This document shows positions 21,935 to 28,353 of a stretch of 28,353 nt of DNA, in pieces. Location of the stretch: the NCBI GenBank assembly GCA_964385505.1, contig CAYLPI010000036.1, positions 1-28,353 of the forward strand, given 5' to 3'. Each line of letters opens with the position of its first letter. The stretch's first letter is position 1. The position numbers and the translations under genes are program-made. The notes beneath the pieces were generated by a model. That model worked only from the letters and a program-made list of their open reading frames with translations. It did no database searches and was not told the origin of the DNA. The stretch is from CAITSH01 sp964385505 (GTDB lineage Bacteria; Pseudomonadota; Gammaproteobacteria; Burkholderiales; SG8-39).

Positions 21935-22888
21935 TCAGATTTGCGTGCTTTTCGCATCGGTGTCACGGCCGCCGCCCCCGCCGCCGGAGCGGCTGGGCAC
22001 CGCAGGCGTGGCCGGTGGCTTGGCCTTGACGGCGTGCGAGCCGTACTGATGCGAGTAGATCCAGGTGAATTCGGCGCCGAGGAGGAAAATCTGCGCCGAG
22101 AAATACACCCACACCAGCAGCACCACCAGCGAGCCGGCGGCGCCAAAGCCAGAGGCCACGCCGGTGGTGCCGAGGTAAAGACCGATAAGCGATTTTCCCG
22201 CCTCGAACAACAAGGCGGTGACCGCGGCGCCTACCAGTACGTCGCGCCAGGCGATGCTGGCGCGCGGCATCAGCTTGTAAATCATCGCGAACAGGAATGT
22301 CGTAGTGGCAAATGACAGCCCGAAATTGATCAGTTGCAACATGCCCTCGCGGCCGGCGAACCAGTTACTGCTCCAGTTGCCCAGCGCCGTGAGGGCGGCG
22401 CTGAACAGCAAGGACACCAGCAGCAGGAAGCCCAGGCCCAGCACGATGCCGAAGGACAAAAGGCGCGTGCGCAACAGCGCCCAGATGCCGTTCGCGTCGG
22501 CCGGTGCCGGAATGCGCCAGATGCGGTCCAGAGCGCTTTGCAGTTCGGCAAACACCGTCGCCGCGCCTATGAACAGCGTGATCACGCTGACCAGCGTGGC
22601 GAACAATCCCTTGACCGGCGCATTGGCGCTGGTCAGCAGCGCCTGCACCGCGACCGCGCCCTCGCGCCCGATGAGGTCCTGCAGTTGCGCCACAATTTCG
22701 CCGCGCGCCGCCTCCTCGCCGAAGAAGAGCCCGGCGACGGCGATGGCGATGATGAACAGCGGCGCGATCGAGAACAGCGTGTAGTAGGCGAGCGCCGCGC
22801 CCATGCTCGGCGCATAGTCGTCGATCCAGGCCGCCACCGACAGCCGCAGCAGATTCCAGATTTTTTCCAGCACGCGTATCACCAACAT
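21935..22888 (-). CDS. YihY/BrkB-family inner-membrane protein
   Basis: A 317-residue protein of the YihY/virulence-factor-BrkB family with about six membrane helices. Typical blocks are DDYAPSMGAALAYYTLFSIAP (short form ALAYYTLFSIAPL), LFATLVSVITLFIGAATVFAELQSALDRIW in the third helix region, and LVVLLVWVYFSAQIFLLGAEFT near the end. The C-terminal 40 residues are cytoplasmic and carry an SRSGGGGGGRD tail of low complexity. The family is often mislabelled ribonuclease BN; no nuclease motif is present. It lies 90 bases upstream of the CHRD gene on the same strand. Confidence 0.92.
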   Translation of the reverse strand: MLVIRVLEKIWNLLRLSVAAWIDDYAPSMGAALAYYTLFSIAPLFIIAIAVAGLFFGEEAARGEIVAQLQDLIGREGAVAVQALLTSANAPVKGLFATLVSVITLFIGAATVFAELQSALDRIWRIPAPADANGIWALLRTRLLSFGIVLGLGFLLLVSLLFSAALTALGNWSSNWFAGREGMLQLINFGLSFATTTFLFAMIYKLMPRASIAWRDVLVGAAVTALLFEAGKSLIGLYLGTTGVASGFGAAGSLVVLLVWVYFSAQIFLLGAEFTWIYSHQYGSHAVKAKPPATPAVPSRSGGGGGGRDTDAKSTQI

Positions 22889-22983
22889 GCCGCTCTCCCG
22901 CGCCTGGCCGGCGTCACAGTGTGTGACCTCGCCGCGGTCCGGCGGCCGGCACCATCATGCCGCGAGGCCGCTGCTTGCCGCTG

Positions 22984-23589
22984 TCAGCGATTGTCCCGCG
23001 GGCGGCAGCCGATCTGGCCGTCGCGTTCGAAATAACGCAGGCCGCGACCGCAATCGAGACGCTCCTCCGGATAACTCGCGACGCAGGTAAAGGCGCCGGT
23101 ATCGCGGTTGAATGAGCCTTCACGCATCTGCCAGCCGTCGGGACATGACGCAGCGTAGTCGCGCCTGCGCTCGCGCTCGCGCGGCGCTTGCGCCACCGGT
23201 GCGTCAACCACGGTCACAAACGTCGAGGCCTGCCCGTCGCAGCCGAATGTCTGCTTCACGCGCTCGCCCCTGGCGGTGACCGTGAACTGGCCGGCACGGT
23301 TGAAGCTGTGCAAGAATTCGCGCGGGAAATTGCCCTCGCTGCGGCCCATGATGCGCGTGTCCGGTGAATCGCTGTCGCCGTAACTGACCCAGATGCCGCA
23401 ATCGCTGCCGTCGTTGACCTGGCCGGAGACGACGAAACGTATTGTCGCCTTGCCCTCGCTCAGCACGACGCGGTTAGTCCCGGCTGCGATGGCGGTGATG
23501 GTGCCGGCGGCCGCTGCGGTGACAAGGCTGAAGTTAAGGCCAAGGCCTGCGCTCAGCGCGGCGCATGCCATAAGGGCGGTTCGGTTCAT
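22984..23589 (-). CDS. exported Cys-containing protein with a PKD-like domain
   Basis: A 201-residue protein with a signal peptide (residues 1-28, cut near AAAAG). Residues 30-125 look like a PKD-type beta sandwich: GKATIRFVVSG, CGIWVSYGDSDSPDTRI, FPREFLHSFNRAGQFTVTARG. A short Arg-rich linker (APRERERRRDY) leads to a Cys-rich end with four of the six Cys (in SCPDGWQ, FTCVASYP, LDCGRGL, IGCRPRD). I do not know a function. The ATG at 23589 has AAGGAG six bases upstream; a long open frame running further upstream through 24405 is not supported. It is divergent from the gene at 23944. Confidence 0.75.
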   Translation of the reverse strand: MNRTALMACAALSAGLGLNFSLVTAAAAGTITAIAAGTNRVVLSEGKATIRFVVSGQVNDGSDCGIWVSYGDSDSPDTRIMGRSEGNFPREFLHSFNRAGQFTVTARGERVKQTFGCDGQASTFVTVVDAPVAQAPRERERRRDYAASCPDGWQMREGSFNRDTGAFTCVASYPEERLDCGRGLRYFERDGQIGCRPRDNR

Positions 23590-23829
23590 GACGGGCTCCT
23601 TGGAAGGGTGTCGCCCACTATGGCGAGTTGCCCTGTCTCGCTCCGTACGATAGCGAACATAAATGGCACTCGGGTCGGCGCCCGGGCCGTCGGCCGTGCG
23701 GTGTGGTCGCGCTTCAGGCAAGGGTGAAATCGCCACGCAGATGCGTCTTGGCATCGACCGCCGCCGCCCGCCGGGTGGCGGTTGGCAGGCAAGCGCTGAG
23801 CGGCCGGCAATGCGCTGGTTTTGGGCGTT

Positions 23830-23843
23830 GGCGTACATACGCC
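23830..23843. promoter_or_regulatory. 14-bp palindrome, possible operator
   Basis: GGCGTA-CA-TACGCC is a perfect inverted repeat 15 bases before a TATAAA at 23859-23864, which could be a -10 box for the gene at 23944. The palindrome would cover the -35 position, a usual place for a dimeric regulator. No regulator gene is nearby. Confidence 0.3.
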
Positions 23844-23888
23844 GCGCATCGATAGGGTTATAAAAAAACCGGGTCGCGCCACTGACAT

Positions 23889-23920
23889 AGCCCCGAACGA
23901 CCAATACAGCCCCGAACGAC
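23889..23920. repeat. 13-bp direct repeat in the 5' leader of the WXXGXW gene
   Basis: AGCCCCGAACGAC occurs at 23889-23901 and 23908-23920, 19 bases apart, shortly before the ATG at 23944. The 354 bases between the divergent genes (23590-23943) otherwise hold only the palindrome at 23830 and the AT-rich GTTATAAAAAAAC stretch; I see no gene in it. Confidence 0.5.
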
Positions 23921-23943
23921 AACTTCAAAGTCAGGACAAAGCC

Positions 23944-24345
23944 ATGCTCAGGAAAATCATTCTTGCCGCGGTGCTCGCGACGTCGTTTGGCGGATTCGCC
24001 GTTCCCGCCTCCGCAGTGCTCATCGTGCGCACGGCTCCGCCGCCGGCGCGAGACGAAGTCATGCCGCCGCCGCGCAACGGCCATATCTGGATCGCCGGGC
24101 ACTGGGATTGGCGCAAGAACAAGCACCATTGGGTGAAGGGCGCCTGGATGCGCGAACGCGTTGGCTATCAGTATGTGCAGCCGACATGGCATGAGCGCAA
24201 CGGCCGCTGGGAACTGGAGCGCGGCAACTGGCGCCGCGGTGACCGTGACGGTGACGGCATACCGAATCGCGCCGACCGCGATCGCGACGGTGACGGCGTG
24301 CGCAACAGCCAGGACCGGCGCCCGGATAATCCGCGCCGCTATTGA
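23944..24345 (+). CDS. exported WXXGXW-repeat protein with Asp-rich tail
   Basis: A 133-residue protein with a signal peptide (MLRKIILAAVLATSFGGFAV, cut near ASA). The middle has the WXXGXW/YXWGXW repeat pattern: HIWIAGHWDW, HHWVKGAWM, PTWHERNGRWELERGNW. The C-terminus is RRGDRDGDGIPNRADRDRD followed by GDGVRNSQD, which matches thrombospondin type 3-like calcium-binding repeats (DxDGDGxxNxxD). So it is probably a small periplasmic or surface protein that can bind Ca2+, an inference from the motif. The ATG at 23944 has AGGA seven bases upstream. It is followed by a strong hairpin at 24368. Confidence 0.82.
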   Translation: MLRKIILAAVLATSFGGFAVPASAVLIVRTAPPPARDEVMPPPRNGHIWIAGHWDWRKNKHHWVKGAWMRERVGYQYVQPTWHERNGRWELERGNWRRGDRDGDGIPNRADRDRDGDGVRNSQDRRPDNPRRY

Positions 24346-24367
24346 GCGGGCGCTCCAGCGATGGAAG

Positions 24368-24400
24368 CGGCGGCATCGCAGTGATGCCGCCGTTCTTTCA
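24368..24400 (+). terminator. intrinsic terminator
   Basis: CGGCGGCATC (24368-24377) and GATGCCGCCG (24383-24392) form a perfect 10-bp stem with a five-base loop, followed by TTCTTTC. It lies 22 bases after the stop of the WXXGXW gene. Confidence 0.8.
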
Positions 24401-24454
24401 TGCATTTCTCGCGCGCCGGCGTGTGCCGGCTTTTTGTGCGCCGCGCCCGGGGTT

Positions 24455-24877
24455 TTACCTTGTCGCCGGCACGGTGGTCGTCAGTTCGCGATAAATGCCG
24501 CCGCTCTCGACGCTGCCTCGGGTGACGCCCTCGCCGTTCATGCGGCGCAGGCAATCGGCGCGGTCCTGCGCCGGCTGGCTGTCACAGCGCAGCAGGCGGT
24601 TTTTCTCGAACTGGCTCTCGCCGTCGCGGCCGTTGTCGAGGCGCCCGCGCCGCGCCTCCTGCAGCGCCGCGCCGGCTTCCTTGAGGCAGGTCGCGCGGTC
24701 CTGATTGGACTGGCCGTTGAGGCAGGCGGCGCGGTCGTTGCGATACCGCGCTTGCGCGTCGGCGGTCGTGTTGTGATCGGCGGCATTAGCTCCCGTGCCG
24801 AGCAGTGTCGCGCTGGCGCATACGAGTAGTGCCAGTGCGTTGCGGCGTGCGACAACCACGGTGCGTATGGCTGACAT
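24455..24877 (-). CDS. small exported protein with two Cys-pair repeats
   Basis: A 140-residue protein with a signal peptide (residues 1-35, ending GTGANA-AD). The mature part is helical and charged and contains two related segments, CLNGQSNQDRATCLKEAG and CDSQPAQDRADCLRRMNG, each with Cys-x(n)-QDRAxCL, so four Cys in two similar helical hairpins that probably form two disulfides. I do not know a named function; similar small secreted proteins are common in Burkholderiales. The ATG at 24877 has AAGGAGA at good spacing. It converges on the WXXGXW gene. Confidence 0.78.
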   Translation of the reverse strand: MSAIRTVVVARRNALALLVCASATLLGTGANAADHNTTADAQARYRNDRAACLNGQSNQDRATCLKEAGAALQEARRGRLDNGRDGESQFEKNRLLRCDSQPAQDRADCLRRMNGEGVTRGSVESGGIYRELTTTVPATR

Positions 24878-25069
24878 GGTGGATCTCCTTGGCAAAGGAA
24901 CCAAGCTTAGACGACGGCATTTACCCTCGTCTGTACGCCAGGCGACGGCCAGACGACGGCCATGCTACGCAATCGCCCGGGCCGGCGCAGGCGTCACCGA
25001 GCCTGGCCTTGGTTGCTTCGCCAAAAGAACTTGAATCGATTCACCCCTCCGCAGGAACGAAGACAATGA

Positions 25070-25100
25070 CTGGAAACCCTTGCCAGGCGCGGGTTTCCAG
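25070..25100. repeat. dispersed palindrome, family A, copy 4
   Basis: CTGGAAACCC and GGGTTTCCAG form a perfect 10-bp stem. On the minus strand it begins CTGGAAACCCGCGCCTGGC, close to copies 1 and 3. It lies in the 393-base stretch 24905-25297, which holds this element and the 13-bp tandem repeats near its end; I see no gene there. Confidence 0.8.
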
Positions 25101-25234
25101 CCATGTTCATCCCGGGAATTCGGCACTGCGACCCCAGGCGGACAGCCTGCCGCCAACAGGCGAAATGGCGAAAGCGCCCGCGTTTGAATAGCTGAACTGG
25201 CGATATCGAGAAAACCGGACGGGGTAATTATTCG

Positions 25235-25299
25235 ATGTGTTTGTTCTATGTATTTGTTCTATGTATTTGTTCTATATGTTTATTCTACGTTTTTATTCT
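25235..25299. repeat. five-unit AT-rich 13-bp tandem repeat
   Basis: Five units of 13 bases follow each other: ATGTGTTTGTTCT (25235), ATGTATTTGTTCT (25248 and 25261), ATATGTTTATTCT (25274) and ACGTTTTTATTCT (25287). Units 2 and 3 are identical and the others differ at a few positions. The block is far more AT-rich than the rest of the window. The last unit overlaps the TAG (25298-25300) of the kinase gene. Confidence 0.92.
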
Positions 25300-28198
25300 A
25301 TATGCTCGCTTTTTGCGGCACCGCACGGCGCGATGATGTTTGTGCAAATTTCAGTGCCTGGTCAAGCGCATCCATGAACTGGTCCACCTTGATGGGTTTG
25401 GTGATGTAGTTGAGGAAGCCTGCGTCCATGCCCTTCGCGATGTCGCTTGGCATCGCGTTGGCGCTGAGCGCGACGATGGGGATATGCGCCGTCGATGGGT
25501 CTTTTTGCAGAATTTGCAACACTTCGACCCCGCTGATGCCGGGCAGGGTGATGTCCATCAAAATCAGCGCCGGCTGATAATCGCGTGCAAACGCGATGCC
25601 GGCCTCGCCGTCCGCCGCACACAGAAGTCGCATGTCGGGACGGCGCGCAATCAGTTGTTCGATCAGTGCCTGGTTGGCCGAATTGTCTTCTATATAGAGC
25701 AGCGTGTGCTGCGGCACGCCATCGGGTGGTTGCGGTTGCACCTGCGCAATGTACGCGAGGTCCGCAGCCGCGAACTGCGGTGCGGCCGTCTGGCTCAATT
25801 CGATCCAGAACGTGCTACCCACCCCGACCGTGCTATCGACGCCTACGGTGCCCCCCATCAGTTCAACCAGCCGCTTGGTCACCACCAAACCGATGCCGGT
25901 GCCTTCCTCGGCGCCGCGTTCCTGGCCGAGCCGGTTGAACGGCTGGAACAATTGCGCCTGCTGTGCCGGCGCCAGTCCCGCGCCGGTGTCCCGCACGCAA
26001 ATACGAACCAAACCCGGGGACTTCAGCGTGACCTCCACGGCAACCGTGCCTTCGGGCTTGTTGTACTTGATGGCGTTGAACACAAGGTTGACCAACACCT
26101 GTTTGAGCCGGGTCCGGTCTGCTTTGACAAAGTGGAGCGTTTCGAAGCGCGGAAACTGTATGCCTATGCCGCGCTGCTGCGCTTGCGGCTCGATCATGGC
26201 ACGGCAGTCGAGCATCACATCGGTCAGCGACACCGGGTCCAGCGACAGCATCACATTGCCTGATTCGATCACCGCCAGATCGAGGATCTCGGTGATCAGG
26301 TCGAGCAGGTGCCATCCGGCCCTGAGAATCTGGTCGATGCTGCGCTTCTGCGACGGCGTCGGGGGCGAGGCGCCCGATTCCAGGAGCTGGGCGAAGCCGA
26401 GGATGGAATTGAGCGGCGTGCGCAATTCATGGCTCATGCTGGAGAGAAAATCCGTTTTTGCACGATTGGCCTTTTCCGCGCGAGCCTTGGCTACCCGCAG
26501 GTCCGATTCGGCCCGCTTGCGCTCGGTGATCTCCTCGACCACCGCGCCGAAACCGACGACCTCACCCGCCCCGTCGCGCACCGGATACCAGCTTTCATTC
26601 CAGAAGCGCGTCACGCCGGGCGCGGCGGGCGTCTCACCGGTGAACTCGTGATTCAACACGGCTTCGCCCGTCGCCAGGATGCCGCCCGTCAATGTGCGGA
26701 GAGCTTCGGCGAGTTCGGGCACGATCTCGGAGACATGCCGACCGAGGTGTGCCTCGGCGGAAACGCCGTTGATCTCCGCAAGACGTTCATTGATGCGCAC
26801 GAAGCGCAGATCCCGATCGAGGAAGCAAAAGCCGATGGGCGCGGTGTGGAGAAGGGTGTCGAGCAGGGAGTTGACACGCTGCAGTTCCGTCGCACTGTGC
26901 CTGCTCGCGGTGATGTCTGTGTGGACGCCGACCCATTCGCGGATTTCCCCGCTCGGATACCGCACCGGCTTGGCCCGAACCGTACACAGCCGCCACTCTC
27001 CATCGTGCCGCCGCACGCGGTGTTCAAACTCAAACATCCGCTTTTCCGCGACGGCAAGATTCCACGCCTCAATGGTCGGCTGCGCGTCCTCGGGATGCAC
27101 GGCTTTCGACCAGCCGAAGCCCCGAAAATCCTCCGGGCGCTGGCCGGTGAACGCGCTCCAGAGGGGCTGCTCACCGTCCATCTCTCCGGCGGCATTGTAG
27201 GTCCAGATGATGTCGCTCACCGCGCTGAGGGCGACGCGGAAACGCTCCTCGCTTTCGCGCAGTTTTCCCTCGGCTTCGTGGCGCAAAGCCAGGTCCATCG
27301 CCGATGGAATGAGATGCGTGATGCGCCCTTTCGTATCGCGCAGCGGCGAGATCTGGAAATCGATCCACGTCCGCGTGTCGCCCGCCATGCGCACGGGCAC
27401 GTCGTAGCGGACGCGTTCGCCGCCGGCGGCACGCTTGCACGCGTCGCGCAGTTGCGCCTGGATCTCGGGAGAATAGCTCCACCAGTAGCAGTCCCAGAAC
27501 TTTTTCCCGATCACCTCGCTGGCCGGGATGCCGGCCGCCTCCATCGACGCGCGGTTCGCATCGGTCAAGGTTCCGTCCACCGTCATCACGCCGACGAAGG
27601 CTGGGAGATTTTCCAGCACACTGCGGGCGAACTGCTGGCTTTCGCGGAGCGTGTCCTCCTGCTGCTTGCGCGCACTGATGTCGCGGGTGACGATGAGCGT
27701 CCCGGCATCCGCGCCATCGGTCCGGCGCAATATGGTTATGCTCGATTCGACATGGACTTCGCGGCCATCGTGGAGGCGCTGGACGCTCTCGCCGTGCCAT
27801 TCGCCATGATCGCGCAGCGCTTTGCATTTCGCGGTCTCGGCTTCCGGGGCCGGCCAATGGTGGGTGTATATCCCGGGGAGTTTGCGCCCCAACACGTCGT
27901 CCGATCGCAACCCGTATTGCCGCTGGGCTGCAGCGTTGAAAAAGGTGATGCGTTCTTCGCCATCGACGGCGATCACCGAGTCCCCGACCTGCGCGAGGAG
28001 CTCGCCGCGCATGCGGTTCGATTCGGCGTCAAGGCCTTGCAGCGAGAATATCTGCGGGCCGTTTGCGGTATCGATCACGAGCGCGTCCACCTCGTTGCTG
28101 CGGATGGCGCGCAAGGTGTCCTCTGCCTCCGCCAGCCGCGCGCGCAGCTCCGCATTTTCGGCGCGCAGTTGTGCTTCGGGTGAGGTACGGGAGGTCAT
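25298..28198 (-). CDS. cytoplasmic hybrid histidine kinase with four PAS domains
   Basis: A 966-residue hybrid sensor kinase without membrane segments. A short coiled N-terminus with the common EAEDTLRAIRSNEVDALVID block (25-43) precedes four PAS-type domains at about 66-175, 190-305, 318-432 and 444-560. Then come HisKA with the phospho-acceptor His at 590 (SMSHELRTPLN), the ATPase with N-box NLVFNAIKYN (704-713), DTGAG (737-741) and GTGIGL (766-771), and a C-terminal receiver with acidic E837/D838, phospho-acceptor Asp at 882 (LILMDITLPG) and Lys at 934 (TKPIK). All phosphorelay residues are present. There is no output domain, so a separate partner must exist. It begins 15 bases after the kaiB stop and is probably co-transcribed with it. 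The signal sensed is not predictable. Confidence 0.95.
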   Translation of the reverse strand: MTSRTSPEAQLRAENAELRARLAEAEDTLRAIRSNEVDALVIDTANGPQIFSLQGLDAESNRMRGELLAQVGDSVIAVDGEERITFFNAAAQRQYGLRSDDVLGRKLPGIYTHHWPAPEAETAKCKALRDHGEWHGESVQRLHDGREVHVESSITILRRTDGADAGTLIVTRDISARKQQEDTLRESQQFARSVLENLPAFVGVMTVDGTLTDANRASMEAAGIPASEVIGKKFWDCYWWSYSPEIQAQLRDACKRAAGGERVRYDVPVRMAGDTRTWIDFQISPLRDTKGRITHLIPSAMDLALRHEAEGKLRESEERFRVALSAVSDIIWTYNAAGEMDGEQPLWSAFTGQRPEDFRGFGWSKAVHPEDAQPTIEAWNLAVAEKRMFEFEHRVRRHDGEWRLCTVRAKPVRYPSGEIREWVGVHTDITASRHSATELQRVNSLLDTLLHTAPIGFCFLDRDLRFVRINERLAEINGVSAEAHLGRHVSEIVPELAEALRTLTGGILATGEAVLNHEFTGETPAAPGVTRFWNESWYPVRDGAGEVVGFGAVVEEITERKRAESDLRVAKARAEKANRAKTDFLSSMSHELRTPLNSILGFAQLLESGASPPTPSQKRSIDQILRAGWHLLDLITEILDLAVIESGNVMLSLDPVSLTDVMLDCRAMIEPQAQQRGIGIQFPRFETLHFVKADRTRLKQVLVNLVFNAIKYNKPEGTVAVEVTLKSPGLVRICVRDTGAGLAPAQQAQLFQPFNRLGQERGAEEGTGIGLVVTKRLVELMGGTVGVDSTVGVGSTFWIELSQTAAPQFAAADLAYIAQVQPQPPDGVPQHTLLYIEDNSANQALIEQLIARRPDMRLLCAADGEAGIAFARDYQPALILMDITLPGISGVEVLQILQKDPSTAHIPIVALSANAMPSDIAKGMDAGFLNYITKPIKVDQFMDALDQALKFAQTSSRRAVPQKASI

Positions 28199-28213
28199 GG
28201 TGCCGATCGCCTG

Positions 28214-28353
28214 TTACGCGGGGGAATGATGTGAGCTTTTCGTCTCCCGCAGATCGAGCCCGAGCAGGATGCGCTCGGTCTGCGACATGTCGCCGATGAA
28301 ACGGCGCAGCGGCAGCGGCAGTTTTTTGATCAAGGTCGGCGCGGCGATGATCT
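28214..28353 (-). CDS. kaiB: KaiB-like protein, C-terminal part (clipped by window edge)
   Basis: The visible 45 residues read IIAAPTLIKKLPLPLRRFIG followed by DMSQTERILLGLDLRETKSS and end at a TAA (28214-28216). The pattern P-T-L-I-K-x-L-P-x-P-x-R-R-x-I-G-D-[LM]-S-x-T-E-[RK]-[IV]-L-x-G-L-D-L is the C-terminus of the KaiB family, the thioredoxin-like partner of the KaiC ATPase. In cyanobacteria KaiB acts in the circadian clock; proteobacterial copies sit with kaiC and histidine kinases and are tied to timing or stress responses. The start lies outside the window. The kinase gene follows after 15 bases on the same strand. Confidence 0.85.
   Translation of the reverse strand, partial: IIAAPTLIKKLPLPLRRFIGDMSQTERILLGLDLRETKSSHHSPA

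Noticed and set aside
21935..22888. Ribonuclease BN
   Set aside because: This is an old mislabel for YihY/BrkB membrane proteins; the protein is polytopic and has no nuclease motif.
25235..25299. The 13-bp tandem units as a CRISPR array
   Set aside because: Units are contiguous with no spacers, are too short and are degenerate, and no cas gene is near.
26309..28183. A 624-codon plus-strand open frame across the kinase gene
   Set aside because: Antisense to the kinase with its complete phosphorelay motifs; composition is that of a complementary frame, with no family signature.
1..28353. tRNA, rRNA, riboswitch or integrase-attachment sites
   Set aside because: I looked for cloverleaf ends, conserved rRNA stretches, known riboswitch cores and integrase genes and saw none; a covariance-model scan (Infernal or tRNAscan-SE) would be needed to exclude weak cases.

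Overview
The window looks like high-GC Betaproteobacterial DNA (Burkholderiales or a neighbouring order; inferred from the gene families and codon style, not proven). It is probably from a short-read or metagenome assembly. It contains a 100-base run of N (9433-9532) flanked on both sides by the same 55 bp, which is how unmerged contig ends look. I see no rRNA, tRNA, CRISPR array, insertion sequence or prophage. The content is chromosomal metabolism and transport, several small secreted proteins, and an unusual number of gene remnants and palindromic intergenic repeats.

Layout. 1-4551: a clipped gene end, a MaoC-type hydratase and an aldehyde dehydrogenase on the minus strand, a secreted protein of unknown function on the plus strand, then a hot-dog thioesterase and a carboxymuconolactone-decarboxylase-like protein on the minus strand. 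The 3' end of the thioesterase gene is duplicated (98 bp, one mismatch). 4652-6754: a conserved unknown, shikimate dehydrogenase (aroE) and an MliC-like lipoprotein.

6751-11984 is a broken hydantoin-utilisation locus. An intact D-hydantoinase (7040-8506) and an intact N-carbamoyl-D-amino-acid amidohydrolase (10768-11724) are accompanied by three remnants. These are a hydantoin racemase reduced to its two ends, the last third of an amino-acid ABC permease, and a frameshifted C-terminus of an unidentified gene. A Gln/Arg-rich secreted protein (split by the N gap) and a DUF1232 membrane protein lie between the two enzymes. The intact pair could turn D-5-substituted hydantoins into D-amino acids; racemisation and dedicated uptake appear to be lost.

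11985-21158 is catabolism and uptake. It starts with a divergent quinone-oxidoreductase-like gene. Then, all on the plus strand, come a two-subunit acyl-CoA dehydrogenase of the PimC/PimD type, a CurA-like NADP oxidoreductase, a YfcG-like glutathione transferase, a short-chain dehydrogenase, and a complete TRAP transporter (small permease, large permease, binding protein). This fits import and CoA-dependent oxidation of an organic acid; the substrate cannot be read from the sequence.

21395-24877 holds envelope and secreted proteins: a CHRD lipoprotein, a YihY/BrkB membrane protein, a PKD-like Cys-rich protein, a WXXGXW/Asp-rich protein and a small four-Cys protein. 25298-28353 ends the window with a 966-residue cytoplasmic hybrid histidine kinase with about four PAS domains, directly behind the 3' end of a kaiB gene, so a kaiC-kaiB-kinase operon probably continues beyond the edge.

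Two families of intergenic palindromes recur: a CTGGAAA...TTTCCAG element (four copies) and a GTCATTCC...GGAATGAC-like element (three copies). An AT-rich 13-bp tandem repeat covers the stop codon of the kinase gene.
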